Shown here in pieces: positions 1-7,871 of a DNA stretch of 28,347 nt (its first letter is position 1; every line of letters starts with the position of its first letter). Where the stretch lies: IMG/VR virus record IMGVR_UViG_3300046694_000300, positions 1-28,347 of that record; one strand, written 5' to 3'. Source of the DNA: a virus. A model generated the notes under the pieces. It did no database searches. It was not told the origin of the DNA and saw only the letters and a list, made by a program, of their open reading frames with translations. The translations under genes and the position numbers were made by a program.

Positions 1-415
1 TCTGATCGCCATCATTCGGCGGCGTGACGGCCGGCACGATGTCGGATGCGGTTGCGGCTGGTGCGACCGGCGACGTCACCACTTGGCCTACAGCGGCGCG
101 GGCGAACGTCATGTCCGCGGTAACCGCCGGGATCATGCCGACCTGCTCGCGGGACACCACATCCATCGCGTTATAAATCGAGGTGATCAGGCCGGTCAGC
201 GTGTTCGCGCCCAGCATGATGCCGGTCTTGGCCGAGTAGTTCCACAGGTAGCGATAGCCCAGCTCAGCCGCGACGCGCAGACAGAACTCTGCTTTAGCCG
301 GCACGGAGGCGACGGCATCGCAGGCCTTGTGGACCGTGGTGGTGGCCGCGAGGGCGGCCGAGGAGAACGCCATCGCGCACATGGCGACGATGGACAACAG
401 CATGGATTTCTTCAT
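1..415 (-). CDS. Secreted hypothetical protein, 3' end outside window
   Basis: An open frame starts at the ATG at 413-415 and runs off base 1 without a stop, giving about 138 residues. The first 23 residues are a typical Sec signal peptide: MKKS, a hydrophobic core rich in Met, Leu, Val and Ala, then an AAxA-like cleavage region (SSAALA|ATT). The mature part contains two cysteines (HKACDAV and AEFCLRV, about residues 31 and 44) that could form a disulfide, and a Pro/Ala-rich tail. An AAGG lies 9 bases before the start. It follows the scaffold-like gene but is separated from it by an intrinsic terminator, so it may have its own promoter. I do not recognise the family. A secreted or envelope protein in the head-gene region is unusual and could be a moron or a lysis/exclusion function. 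Confidence 0.6.
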   Translation of the reverse strand, partial: MKKSMLLSIVAMCAMAFSSAALAATTTVHKACDAVASVPAKAEFCLRVAAELGYRYLWNYSAKTGIMLGANTLTGLITSIYNAMDVVSREQVGMIPAVTADMTFARAAVGQVVTSPVAPAATASDIVPAVTPPNDGDQ

Positions 416-530
416 GGTGTAGCCTTTTGAAAAGTTGGTGTTTTGGAATTTTCGAAACAGACAGGCCATCCAGCCCAAAGCACCAACCCCCATCCAGGCG
501 TTGGCTATGCGTTGCGAGTACTGCGGAAAT

Positions 531-558
531 GAAAAAGGCCTGCGCAGCGGCAGGCCTT
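531..558 (-). terminator. Intrinsic terminator after scaffold-like gene
   Basis: The minus strand reads a 9-bp stem (AAGGCCTGC with its complement, 535-543 and 550-558) around a 6-base loop, followed by a run of T (complement of a532-a536). It lies 20 bases past the stop of the 579-1388 gene. Confidence 0.8.
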
Positions 559-578
559 CGGTGGAACGGTGCGCGGAG

Positions 579-1388
579 TTAGTCGACCAGGACGGCGCCG
601 CCGGCCAACATGCCCGGGCGTGCGGCAGGGTCGGCAGCCTCGTATGCGGCGCGGGTGACTTGCTTTGCGCCGCCGGTGCCGGTCTTGCCGCCCTGGGCGC
701 CGCCGCCGGAAGCGCCGGACGCCTTCAGGATCTGGTCTTTGAACGGACAGGCTTGCACCAGATGGGTCAGGCCCTCGTCAAAGTCGGCGACTTCACCCGG
801 GCGAGTCGGCGAGAAAATTTTATTGCCGGCAGCGTCGTACGGAACCATCTTGCCGTCTTCGACCTTGAAGTTGTTACCGAAGTAGGCTTTGGCCATTTCT
901 GGATGAATTTGCAGGCGGGCCGGGTGTTTGTCGTCGCTGAACAGCTTCGAGCTGGTGAAGCCGCCGCCGATCATATGGGTGTTCAGTTCGTTGGTGCGTT
1001 TATCCAGTTGGGCGGTCAGCTCTTGAATCTGGGTGGCGTTTGCCTTGGCTTGGGCGGCGACCTGCTCCTGAGCGGTCTTCGCAGCAGCATCCTGGATTTC
1101 CTTGACCTGGGCGGCAGTCTTCAGCTCGCCCGAGCTCAGGCTCTTCACGGTGTTCAGGGCGGCCAGCGCGGCCACGCCGTCTTCAATTCCCTCGAACGAT
1201 TTCAGCTTCAGTTCGGCGGCTTCCTTGCCCTCGCGGTGCGTCTTCGCCTCGCCGTTCAGGCGGGTGATGGTGCCCAGTGTGGTATCCGCGTCGAACGGCG
1301 CTTCGGTGCCGTTCGGGTGGATGAAGATCGGGAGTTTCTTCTCAGCATCCACAGCAATGGTGCCGTCGGCGTTGAATTTGAATGGCAT
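579..1388 (-). CDS. Phage scaffold-like protein (DUF6651-type)
   Basis: The 269-residue product begins with a short beta-rich segment (MPFKFNADGTIAV), continues with an Ala/Lys/Gln-rich region predicted to be helical or coiled coil (about residues 85-135, with repeated QA/AK stretches), and ends in a Gly/Ala-rich tail. This matches my recollection of DUF6651 phage proteins, which sit between portal/minor head and capsid genes and are thought to act as head scaffolds. The family assignment is from memory and scaffold function is inferred from helical composition and gene order (terminase, portal, Mu-F protein, this gene). The start is preceded by GGAAAG about 7 bases away, just behind a small GGGC/GCCC hairpin. 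Intrinsic terminators stand both upstream (1461-1526) and downstream (531-558), so its expression seems to be set apart from its neighbours. Confidence 0.65.
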   Translation of the reverse strand: MPFKFNADGTIAVDAEKKLPIFIHPNGTEAPFDADTTLGTITRLNGEAKTHREGKEAAELKLKSFEGIEDGVAALAALNTVKSLSSGELKTAAQVKEIQDAAAKTAQEQVAAQAKANATQIQELTAQLDKRTNELNTHMIGGGFTSSKLFSDDKHPARLQIHPEMAKAYFGNNFKVEDGKMVPYDAAGNKIFSPTRPGEVADFDEGLTHLVQACPFKDQILKASGASGGGAQGGKTGTGGAKQVTRAAYEAADPAARPGMLAGGAVLVD

Positions 1389-1460
1389 GGTCTGACTTTC
1401 CGGGCATCCGCCCTATCGATGGCCTTCCGGCCGTGCACCGCGTCGCGTCCGCTAGCGGCA

Positions 1461-1483
1461 TAAAAAAACCGCCTCAAGGGCGG
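1461..1483 (-). terminator. Intrinsic terminator (second of a tandem pair)
   Basis: The minus strand forms a CCGCC/GGCGG stem (1469-1473 and 1479-1483) with a 5-base loop, followed by seven T (complement of a1462-a1468). It lies between the 1525-1797 gene and the scaffold-like gene. Confidence 0.75.
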
Positions 1484-1503
1484 CCTGGTGAATCTGTGGG
1501 CGT

Positions 1504-1525
1504 AAAAAAACCCGCCGGAGCGGGT
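1504..1525 (-). terminator. Intrinsic terminator overlapping a stop codon
   Basis: The minus strand forms ACCCGC/GCGGGT (1510-1515 and 1520-1525) with a 4-base loop, followed by a T tract (complement of a1504-a1510). The stem includes the first base of the TAA stop region of the 1525-1797 gene. With the next hairpin it forms two terminators within about 65 bases. Confidence 0.75.
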
Positions 1526-1797
1526 TAAGTGGGAGGGTAAAACTTGATCTTTACGAGCAGTTTAGTACGCCGAACTTGAGGCTGCGCATCCACAATGATG
1601 ATGTGCCCTGGCGTTCCGTTGATCATCGCAGGTATGCGGTCGGGCGGCTCCAGCAACAATCGCCAAGTCTTCCACTCATCTAGAGGGCACTCGATATTTA
1701 TCCATACCCCTGACGAATTGAAGTCTACATCCTCATCAAAAGCCGGAATGGCAAGCGCACCGAACCAGCTACCAACATGAAGGCGCATGATGGACAT
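1525..1797 (-). CDS. Hypothetical phage protein, 90 aa
   Basis: A 90-residue, slightly acidic protein starting MSIMRLHVGSW and rich in Trp and beta-branched residues. No signal peptide, membrane helix or known motif is visible. Its ATG follows directly after the TAA stop of the 1798-2040 gene, so it is probably translated by coupling; a GGGG about 9 bases upstream can serve as ribosome site. It belongs to the head-gene operon between the minor head protein and the scaffold-like gene. Function is unknown; head decoration or a morphogenesis accessory are possibilities only by position. Confidence 0.6.
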   Translation of the reverse strand: MSIMRLHVGSWFGALAIPAFDEDVDFNSSGVWINIECPLDEWKTWRLLLEPPDRIPAMINGTPGHIIIVDAQPQVRRTKLLVKIKFYPPT

Positions 1798-2040
1798 TTA
1801 GTAGCCCCGCTTCACTTCGCGCTGGAATGTCACTGGCGGCACGCCATCTGTCAGCACGACGTGCGCGGCCTGTTCGCCGTGCGCCGCCAGGTTGATCTTG
1901 CGAACCGGCGCGCCATCGGGCAGCTTCACGCCCATGCTACCCATGCCGGCGGCCTGCAGCTGGACAAGCGCAGCGACCAGCCCGTCGACGTCAAGGTCGA
2001 CCAGCGGCGCGTTGAGTAGGGATTTGGGATCGAATGTCAT
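1798..2040 (-). CDS. Hypothetical phage protein, 80 aa
   Basis: An 80-residue protein with a Leu/Val/Asp-rich N-terminal half (SLLNAPLVDLDVDGLVAAL) likely to be helical and a beta-rich C-terminal half. A GGGG motif lies a few bases before the ATG. It starts 14 bases after the stop of the minor head gene and abuts the next gene (TAA then ATG). No family recognised. Position in the packaging/head cluster suggests a small structural or assembly accessory protein. Confidence 0.6.
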   Translation of the reverse strand: MTFDPKSLLNAPLVDLDVDGLVAALVQLQAAGMGSMGVKLPDGAPVRKINLAAHGEQAAHVVLTDGVPPVTFQREVKRGY

Positions 2041-2054
2041 GCCCCAATTCTACA

Positions 2055-3233
2055 TCACTGCGCCAGCGCGGCCTTGAGCGTCTCCAGTTTGAGGGGACGG
2101 CCGGACATATCGACCAGTTCGCGCGGCGTCAACTTTCCGGCGCGGAACAGTTCTGCCCTGCCCGGACCAAGCGTTTCATCCTGGTAGGCCGGGCCCATCA
2201 TCTTGAGGAAGTCGGCGAACGTGGTCTTAGCGCTGATTGGGCCGGCGGCCGAGGCGCGCTGTGTCGGCTCGGGGTCGTCCATATCAATACCCATGTCGCG
2301 CAGCGATTTCATCAGCGCGATCTCGACGCTTCGGCAATTCCAGTGCCGCGGCACGCCGCCATTCCATGGCAGGTCGTTGCCGTTGATCGGCTCGTATTCC
2401 CAGTTCCACGACGCTCCGCTGTAGGCGATGCACGTCAGGCTGGTGTGGCTGTCCAGCGTGCTGACCTGCATGAAGCCGTCGGTCACGTCCTTGTTCAGCT
2501 CCAGCGTGGCACGGCGCGCGGCGGCGGCCACCGTGGCGATACTGGTCTGCACGATGGCGGCGGCGTTCTTCTTCGCCAGTGGCATCACGCCCGGAATGCC
2601 AGGTTGGATCACCGGCACAGCGGTTGCTGGCGGCTTGAACAGAGCTGGTACGCTCGGATCAGCGGCAGGCGATGGAGTCGCAACGACCCGTGCCTCCTGC
2701 CCGACGATGCGCTTGATGATCTGCGCGTTCGTCTCGCCCTGCGCCGCGCCGATGCGGATTTGGTTCGCCACCTTGAACTGCGTGTCCTGCGTCTGGCGCA
2801 ACCACCAGGTCTTCGACGGCGCGCCCTGGATCAGGATGTCGCTGGCCAGCTTCTGCAGGTAACCCTCGGTCGGCATCCCGATACCCAACCGGATCGAGGC
2901 GCTGATCTCGCCAGGCGCGGCCCGCTGGATCACCGCGGTGAGCGCGTTCCGGACCGCCATCGACTCCACCTCGGCGATGCCGAATAGGTCAACCTGCAGT
3001 GCGGCGCGGCCGTAGTAGTCCGCGATCAGGGTGTTCGATTCCCGCAGCAACGCGGCCTTAGCCTGCTTGCCCATCTCCGACAGTTCACCGGCATTGGCCA
3101 GCTTCGCGACCAGGTCGCGCTGCAGCAGCACCAGCAGGGCCAGTACCCGGGCTTTCATTTCCGCTTCGACGCGCAGCATCTTGATGCCGCTGGCCAGCAG
3201 CGCTTCGAGCAGCCACTCTTCGAGCGCGCTCAT
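2055..3233 (-). CDS. Minor head / head morphogenesis protein (Mu F / SPP1 gp7-like)
   Basis: A 392-residue protein. The C-terminal half carries the hallmark of the phage Mu protein F-like head morphogenesis domain: a TLDSHTSLTC segment (about residues 259-268), an acidic/aromatic linker, and HWNCRS (297-302), which corresponds to the family's H-x-N-C-R-S signature. The N-terminal 200 residues are largely helical. Members are minor capsid proteins that associate with the portal during prohead assembly and may enter the head or be ejected with DNA. The gene overlaps the portal stop by one base (TAATG), so the two are coupled, in the usual order terminase, portal, Mu-F protein. Confidence 0.85.
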   Translation of the reverse strand: MSALEEWLLEALLASGIKMLRVEAEMKARVLALLVLLQRDLVAKLANAGELSEMGKQAKAALLRESNTLIADYYGRAALQVDLFGIAEVESMAVRNALTAVIQRAAPGEISASIRLGIGMPTEGYLQKLASDILIQGAPSKTWWLRQTQDTQFKVANQIRIGAAQGETNAQIIKRIVGQEARVVATPSPAADPSVPALFKPPATAVPVIQPGIPGVMPLAKKNAAAIVQTSIATVAAAARRATLELNKDVTDGFMQVSTLDSHTSLTCIAYSGASWNWEYEPINGNDLPWNGGVPRHWNCRSVEIALMKSLRDMGIDMDDPEPTQRASAAGPISAKTTFADFLKMMGPAYQDETLGPGRAELFRAGKLTPRELVDMSGRPLKLETLKAALAQ

Positions 3234-4690
3234 TATTCAGCCGCTGGTGCTGGCGCCGGAATTGGCGAAGGGACTGGAGATGGCGCGCCAGGCATCGGCA
3301 CGTCGAACTCGGGGCCTTCCAGCTCGATCTGGCCTTGAATATCTTCCCAGTTTAGATCTGGGTTGAGGATGCCATACCGCTGGAGCTCTTCGAATGCCGT
3401 CTTCCGGTCCAACATGCGATTGTTCACGATCTGCTGCAACGCGATCATGAACGGGCCGGCCGTGGCCAGCACAGCGTCGGATGCGAAGTCGTCGAAGATG
3501 TCCAGATCGCCCTTGTACTCCATGTTCTTGAACTTGTACGAGATGTCCATCGCGTTGTCGAGCGTGTCTTCCAGGCCCTGCACCATGCGCGACAGCTGGC
3601 ACTTCGAATCGCCGTCTTCAATGTTGCTCTGGGTGGCCGTTGCCGCAACAAGGCTCGGCTTCAGCAGCTCAGCGCCCATCGATGACATTTCGGCCTTCAG
3701 GTCTTCCAGCGACAGGCGGCCAGCCTCGATGGCGGCGCCGGTGTGCTCGACATACTTCGCCTCAGCACCGGTGGGCAACTTCAGGAACGACTTGGCTCCG
3801 ATTTCGATCTTGTCGTCGTCCTGCAAGCCAGTGATTGACAGCAGCGGCACGCGCGCGGTGTGTAGGATGCTGTCCTGATCGCTCGACGACTGCCAGTGCT
3901 TGATGTTCAGGTCGGCCAGGTTCAGCAGCGGCGGCTCGGCCGTCATGAAGCCGGTCCGCTTCGTGTAGAACGTGACCATCGGCACGAAGTCGAGCGACGT
4001 TGTGCCATCCTCGTGCAGCTGCCAGACATCCTTCTGGGCACCCGTGCCCTTGCGGTAGGTCGCCCAGCGGCCAGGCTCGAGCACGCGGATCTGTTGGACG
4101 CTGGTCGAACCAAACTCGCCCTCGGCCGGAGGCTCTTCGACGCACTCCATGAAGCGCACCTGGCCGATGACCTGCGCGCCGCCCGGTCCTTTCGTCGGTA
4201 CCGCGTCGATGATCTGGTTTGGCTTGATGTGTACCCAGTACGGCCGCACGCCGGCAGCATCCTCGGCCGCCTTGGTCGGGTACAGCGGCTTGCCGTCCTT
4301 ATCCATGGTCCGCGGAACTTCCACCAGGATATGCGTCATGCCCTTAGCCAGGCCTTCAGTGAACACGCTGTGCGCGAACACCGTGACGTTGTTGCCGCAC
4401 TGGTCGATGTCTTCGATCCACTCTTCAGCGACAGGATCCAGATCGGTGAAGGTGATCGCCTCGGCGAACGGCTTGGCGGCCATGTTCTCCAGCGTGCGGC
4501 CCAGCGCGTTGTACAGCGTCGAGGTCTTGACGCGGTAGTCGTAGCTCTCCTGGTCCTCGGCCGGGAACTTCGGCAGGTAGGTCTCCTTGGCCGCGCGCAT
4601 CGCCTTCGTACCGCCGCACAGGGCGTCGATCTTGGCCCAATCCGGCTGCATGGCGGCGATCGCGCTTGAGACTTCGTTGACCTTGGCCAT
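3233..4690 (-). CDS. Phage portal protein (DUF4055-type)
   Basis: A 485-residue protein in the size range of portal proteins, placed directly downstream of terminase and upstream of the Mu-F-like protein. The N-terminal part (SYDYRVKTSTLYNALGRTLE, about residues 50-69) and the central segment with WVHIKPNQIIDA and ITGLQDDDKIEIGAKS resemble DUF4055 proteins, which serve as the portal in several tailed phages. The last 25 residues are a Pro/Ala-rich tail. An AAGGAAACC ribosome site lies immediately before the ATG. The portal forms the dodecameric ring at one head vertex through which terminase pumps DNA. The role is strong from gene order; the DUF name is from memory. Confidence 0.85.
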   Translation of the reverse strand: MAKVNEVSSAIAAMQPDWAKIDALCGGTKAMRAAKETYLPKFPAEDQESYDYRVKTSTLYNALGRTLENMAAKPFAEAITFTDLDPVAEEWIEDIDQCGNNVTVFAHSVFTEGLAKGMTHILVEVPRTMDKDGKPLYPTKAAEDAAGVRPYWVHIKPNQIIDAVPTKGPGGAQVIGQVRFMECVEEPPAEGEFGSTSVQQIRVLEPGRWATYRKGTGAQKDVWQLHEDGTTSLDFVPMVTFYTKRTGFMTAEPPLLNLADLNIKHWQSSSDQDSILHTARVPLLSITGLQDDDKIEIGAKSFLKLPTGAEAKYVEHTGAAIEAGRLSLEDLKAEMSSMGAELLKPSLVAATATQSNIEDGDSKCQLSRMVQGLEDTLDNAMDISYKFKNMEYKGDLDIFDDFASDAVLATAGPFMIALQQIVNNRMLDRKTAFEELQRYGILNPDLNWEDIQGQIELEGPEFDVPMPGAPSPVPSPIPAPAPAAE

Positions 4691-4702
4691 GGTTTCCTTG
4701 CT

Positions 4703-5983
4703 TTAAATTCTGAGCGTTCCGGATTGCACCGTGCGCTTCACGATTGGGTAGCGCTTCACGATGAAGTAGCCGTTCGCATCATTCGGGTGGTCGTGGCCGG
4801 ATTTCTTGTCCGGCTGCCCGTCCTTTCCCCATACCTGTTGCTCGAGCGCTTCGGTGGTCGTCGGACACAGGTCGGTGTTGATCTTCCAGCGGCGCTCGCC
4901 TTCGGCGTTCAGGATCATGCCGTTGTAGGCGTTGACCCGGTCCTTGACAGCAGGGTTCGCAGGGTTGACCTCAACCAAGAAACCAGCTTGCCGCAGGATC
5001 GACAGATCGGACTCGCTCGCGTTCTTGCTGCTGGTGTTCGCGCCGGACGCATCTGGGTAAATCTTGACCTGATGGCCTTTGTCCTTGAAGTCTTCCTTCA
5101 GGATTTTCGCCATCGCTGGCGTGTCGCGCACCTTCACGCGCTCGGCCAGCGTCAGCGGCAGTCCCTCGCGGACCACGTTCACGCAGGCGGTCATGTTGTT
5201 GACGTTGAAGTCGAGTCCCACCTGCAGCGGCTCGCCCGGCAGGATGATCTGCGTGGAGCGGTTGAGAATGCGGTCGAAATCGGGATAGACCGAGCCGCTG
5301 GTCAAGTTGGTGAACTGGCCGCGCAGATATGCAGCGATCAGCGCCGGCGGGTAGCTGGCCAGCAGCGACGGGATGTAGTCCTCAGGCAGGTTCAGCTCGT
5401 TGTCGAACGTGGACGCCTGGATCAGCCCATAAAGCGTGGCCAGCGACGGTTTGTCGCGGATCGCCTTCACGAACTGCTGGTAGACGAACTTGAAGCCCTC
5501 GGGCGTCGTCGTCACGTCGATGCCGTTCAGCAGCCCCGGCACGTTGTAGCGCATCCGCGCGATGATCTTGCGCCAGGCCGTCTCGGCCTTCTTCATCGGC
5601 ATCACGTCCAGCTCGTCGATCAGCGCATGACCAATCTTGAAGCCGACGATCGTTTCCGGCTTCTCCATCGAGCGGCAAATCACGGTGCCGCGGTAGAGCC
5701 GGCCCTCGTAGACTTCCACCTCATGGTCGCCCTGCTTCACCTTGATGCGCAGGCCCATCAGCGCGGCCACCTCCTCCATCGTGGGATAGAAGATGTCGCG
5801 GATCTGCGGGTAGGTCGGCGCAAAATAGCCCTGGCTGATACCCGGCCACTGCCAGAAGTGCATGCAGATGCCGACGCAGCCGACGAACGTTTTTCCGGAG
5901 CCGAAGCCGGCCACATAGGCCTTGTACTTGTGCGGCAGGTTCAGGAAAGCAGCCTGCGGGATGTTAAGTTCTAGCTCATCCAT
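4703..5983 (-). CDS. terL: Terminase large subunit
   Basis: A 426-residue packaging motor. The ATPase domain shows an adenine-binding segment (NIPQAAFL), Walker A GFGSGKT (residues 26-32) and Walker B LIDELD (121-126), followed by a TTTPEG coupling motif near residue 160. The C-terminal RNase-H-like nuclease has the expected acidic clusters: GLDFNVNN, YPDASG and a final DHPNDA. It cuts the concatemer and drives DNA into the prohead through the portal encoded next. The start overlaps the end of the small-subunit gene by 8 bases. Confidence 0.95.
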   Translation of the reverse strand: MDELELNIPQAAFLNLPHKYKAYVAGFGSGKTFVGCVGICMHFWQWPGISQGYFAPTYPQIRDIFYPTMEEVAALMGLRIKVKQGDHEVEVYEGRLYRGTVICRSMEKPETIVGFKIGHALIDELDVMPMKKAETAWRKIIARMRYNVPGLLNGIDVTTTPEGFKFVYQQFVKAIRDKPSLATLYGLIQASTFDNELNLPEDYIPSLLASYPPALIAAYLRGQFTNLTSGSVYPDFDRILNRSTQIILPGEPLQVGLDFNVNNMTACVNVVREGLPLTLAERVKVRDTPAMAKILKEDFKDKGHQVKIYPDASGANTSSKNASESDLSILRQAGFLVEVNPANPAVKDRVNAYNGMILNAEGERRWKINTDLCPTTTEALEQQVWGKDGQPDKKSGHDHPNDANGYFIVKRYPIVKRTVQSGTLRI

Positions 5984-6434
5984 CGGTTTTCCGCGAAGCG
6001 TCGCGCACGCCGATGTTGATCTGAACAGGCGTCGGCGGCTGCTGGTCGGCCGGCTCGCCCTTGCCCTTGTTCACGAACATATCGCCCATCTCACGAGCCG
6101 CCTGCTCCAAAACCTGATTAGAGAGGCTCACGTTGCGCATCTTGTCGGCCTTGTCCAGGTTCTTCTCCAGCCTGCGAAGCCTGAATGCCCTGCTCGCAAT
6201 CGGGATCTCCGCCACCTCCTCGCGGAACCGCTTGCGGGTATCCTCAAATATGACCCGCCACTTCTTCGACAGGCTCTTGCCGGACACCTTGGTAGGGTCG
6301 TATTGCGCAACCTGGTTGCGGGGCACATCGATGCCAAATTCTTCCTTGACGGACTCCACAACCTGCGTGGGGGTGTCAAAACAAGCCAGCGCTTGGACAA
6401 TATGGCGTTTGGCGTCCTCAGTCAGTGTCGCCAT
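5976..6434 (-). CDS. terS: Terminase small subunit (DUF2280-type)
   Basis: A 152-residue protein starting MATLTEDAKRHIVQALACFDTP. The N-terminal helices with TPTQVVESVKEEFGIDVPRNQVAQYDP (split here: an HTH-like unit at about residues 20-47) resemble DUF2280 proteins, which act as small terminase subunits recognising the packaging site. A basic central helix (RAFRLRRLEKNLDKADKMR) is typical of the oligomerisation region. It overlaps the large-subunit gene, as expected for a TerS-TerL pair. Confidence 0.85.
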   Translation of the reverse strand: MATLTEDAKRHIVQALACFDTPTQVVESVKEEFGIDVPRNQVAQYDPTKVSGKSLSKKWRVIFEDTRKRFREEVAEIPIASRAFRLRRLEKNLDKADKMRNVSLSNQVLEQAAREMGDMFVNKGKGEPADQQPPTPVQINIGVRDASRKTDG

Positions 6435-6464
6435 TGTTTGGATTCCGTCTAGGCAGGGTCTAGG

Positions 6465-7118
6465 TTAGGCTGCCCGCAACAAACAGGTACCGCATGCCCT
6501 CGCAATATTCAGTTTCGCCACCTCTGGAGTGCCCTTGGCGGCGTCGATCAGGCGCTGCACATCGGTGTTTGCGCCGTAGCGACGGACCACGCCGACGAAC
6601 TCTTCCACGTCGTGGCCGCGCATGCAGAGCTTCGGCAGGCCGTACTTGTTGAACACAGGCTGCTGGAACTCGTCCAACTCCTGCGCTGCGTGATAGAGCT
6701 CGTGCTCGACCAGCGCGCAGAACTCGACGTCGCTGCAGGTGAGGCAATGCTCGGCGTCCAGTGTGATCAGGAACTGCGGCACCATGCCGAACCAGTCGGC
6801 CATCTGTTGTTGCTGGCGGCCCTTTGCCCACGGTCCACAGCGGAAGGTCATTTCCTCGCACTGACCCAGCACGTAGCGGCCGGCCTTGGCGAAGCCTTGC
6901 GGCGCCCAAAGGAACTGGATGTCAGCGTACTCCAGGTGCGCGTGGTCGGCGTTGTACAGCAGCCCGCCCTCAGTGAGGATCTCGGCGCGAACCCACTTGA
7001 GCACCTCTGGCGCGGGGGCGTAGCGGGCGGTCAGCGGGTCGGCGAACATCGTCGGCGGATACGGCCTGGTCCGGCCGGGCGCGGCGGGCTTCTTCGCTGC
7101 CATGTGGTGAGCCTTCAT
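6465..7118 (-). CDS. Putative phage metallopeptidase
   Basis: A protein of up to 217 residues with a zinc-peptidase signature HELYH in ALVEHELYHAAQ (residues 139-143 from the upstream start), the form found in the phage metallopeptidase family I recall as PhageMetallopep. A third ligand could be H or E in the following CMRGHDVEEFVG segment. Cysteines at LTCSDVEFC precede the active site. The start is uncertain: ATG at 7118 would be coupled to a short upstream frame through ATGA, while ATG at 7103 (MAAKKP) has an AAGG 8 bases before it. The gene sits just before the terminase small subunit. Its role in the phage is unknown; processing of a virion protein or of host proteins would fit. Confidence 0.75.
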   Translation of the reverse strand: MKAHHMAAKKPAAPGRTRPYPPTMFADPLTARYAPAPEVLKWVRAEILTEGGLLYNADHAHLEYADIQFLWAPQGFAKAGRYVLGQCEEMTFRCGPWAKGRQQQQMADWFGMVPQFLITLDAEHCLTCSDVEFCALVEHELYHAAQELDEFQQPVFNKYGLPKLCMRGHDVEEFVGVVRRYGANTDVQRLIDAAKGTPEVAKLNIARACGTCLLRAA

Positions 7119-7195
7119 TGGTGTGGCCGCCCGTTCCGAGCTGGAACCGCAGTGCGCCTTGGCGCGCTTGCTGCGGCCGGACCCACTCCGGTCAT
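7115..7195 (-). CDS. Possible 26-aa coupled minicistron
   Basis: A short frame starting MTGVGPAAAS whose TGA overlaps the upstream ATG of the metallopeptidase gene (ATGA). It has no good ribosome site and unremarkable composition. The overlap is the only argument for it; it may be chance. Confidence 0.2.
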   Translation of the reverse strand: MTGVGPAAASAPRRTAVPARNGRPHQ

Positions 7196-7264
7196 GTTGC
7201 GTCGGCCACTGCGCACGCTTTTCGAAACCCGCCCGCTGGTGCGCGATGGACGGACAGCACGTGA

Positions 7265-7432
7265 CTATCGGGCCTTACCGGAGCCGGGCCCTTGAATCTT
7301 CGATTGCGCGATGTCGCGCTGCATGCGTAGCAACTGGCAGCAGATGGAAATCCACCGCCTGGAGGTATCGATGTCGGCGCGCCAGATGATGGTGTTCATC
7401 GGCTGGTTCGCCCAATTTTCGGCGGCGCTCAT
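7265..7432 (-). CDS. Small hypothetical protein, 55 aa
   Basis: From the ATG at 7430-7432 the frame gives MSAAENWANQPMNTII and a basic, Trp-containing protein of 55 residues with a CC pair. This start overlaps the TGA of the preceding 36-residue frame (ATGA). A longer reading from 7510 exists in the same frame but would overlap that small gene almost fully. The family is not recognised. Together with the next entry it is a compact two-gene overlap in the position where many phages keep lysis accessory genes, but nothing in the sequence proves that. Confidence 0.4.
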   Translation of the reverse strand: MSAAENWANQPMNTIIWRADIDTSRRWISICCQLLRMQRDIAQSKIQGPGSGKAR

Positions 7433-7539
7433 GATGCGCGCGGCCGGTATGGCCATGTTGCGAGTGGTGCTGCCGTGGCCTGAGCAGGTGCCGGGCGGTT
7501 GACGCCCCACAGGATCATGATGGCGGCGAGCATGCTCAT
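7429..7539 (-). CDS. Tiny hydrophobic-N-terminus protein, 36 aa
   Basis: The frame starts 2 bases past the stop of the 7542-7793 gene (TGACCATG) and encodes MSMLAAIMILWGV followed by a Pro/Ala-rich stretch, ending in a TGA shared with the next ATG. The N terminus is hydrophobic and followed by a Pro/Ala-rich region, which resembles a very short exported peptide such as an Rz1-like lipoprotein, but no lipobox cysteine is present. It is short enough to be overlooked by standard calls. Confidence 0.35.
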   Translation of the reverse strand: MSMLAAIMILWGVNRPAPAQATAAPLATWPYRPRAS

Positions 7540-7541
7540 GG

Positions 7542-7793
7542 TCAGATCGGCCCGGTGATGCGGATCGGAGCGCGCAGCACTGCGTCTGCCGGGATCAGCA
7601 TGGATCCGAACTCGTAGAACAGGTCGGCCAGCCAGCACCAGGCATGCAGCAACGGCACCTTGGGCGTGGCCATCGTCACTTCGGAGTCGGCGTCATCGCC
7701 CTCGAACCACGCAGGGACGCCGTACAGCGTGCCCTCGTGCGTCAGGCCGACAGCCTTGGCCGTGGCGCGCGTGATGTAGATCAGTTCGACCAT
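7542..7793 (-). CDS. Hypothetical phage protein, 83 aa
   Basis: The start at 7793 (MVELIYITRATAKAVG) is preferred because CGAGGT precedes it at a proper distance; the longer frame from 7883 would run into the tRNA gene. The product is 83 residues, with an aromatic segment around LLHAWCWLADLFYEFG. No known motif is seen. It lies between the tRNA-Thr gene and small overlapping genes in the late region. Unknown function. Confidence 0.6.
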   Translation of the reverse strand: MVELIYITRATAKAVGLTHEGTLYGVPAWFEGDDADSEVTMATPKVPLLHAWCWLADLFYEFGSMLIPADAVLRAPIRITGPI

Positions 7794-7871
7794 GGCGACC
7801 TCGAATAAAAAAACCGTCAGCGCATGGGTGCGGAGGCGGCGAACGACCGGCGCGAGCCGGGCGGGAGACAC

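Noticed and set aside
83-1463. Long plus-strand frames over the secreted and scaffold-like genes
   Set aside because: They mirror the minus-strand genes in GC-rich DNA, have Arg/Gly/His-rich content and no ribosome site.
2034-2987. 317-codon plus-strand frame
   Set aside because: Antisense of the Mu-F-like minor head gene, which has clear motifs on the minus strand.
4724-5974. 416-codon plus-strand frame
   Set aside because: Antisense of the terminase large subunit; composition is Arg/Leu/His-rich.
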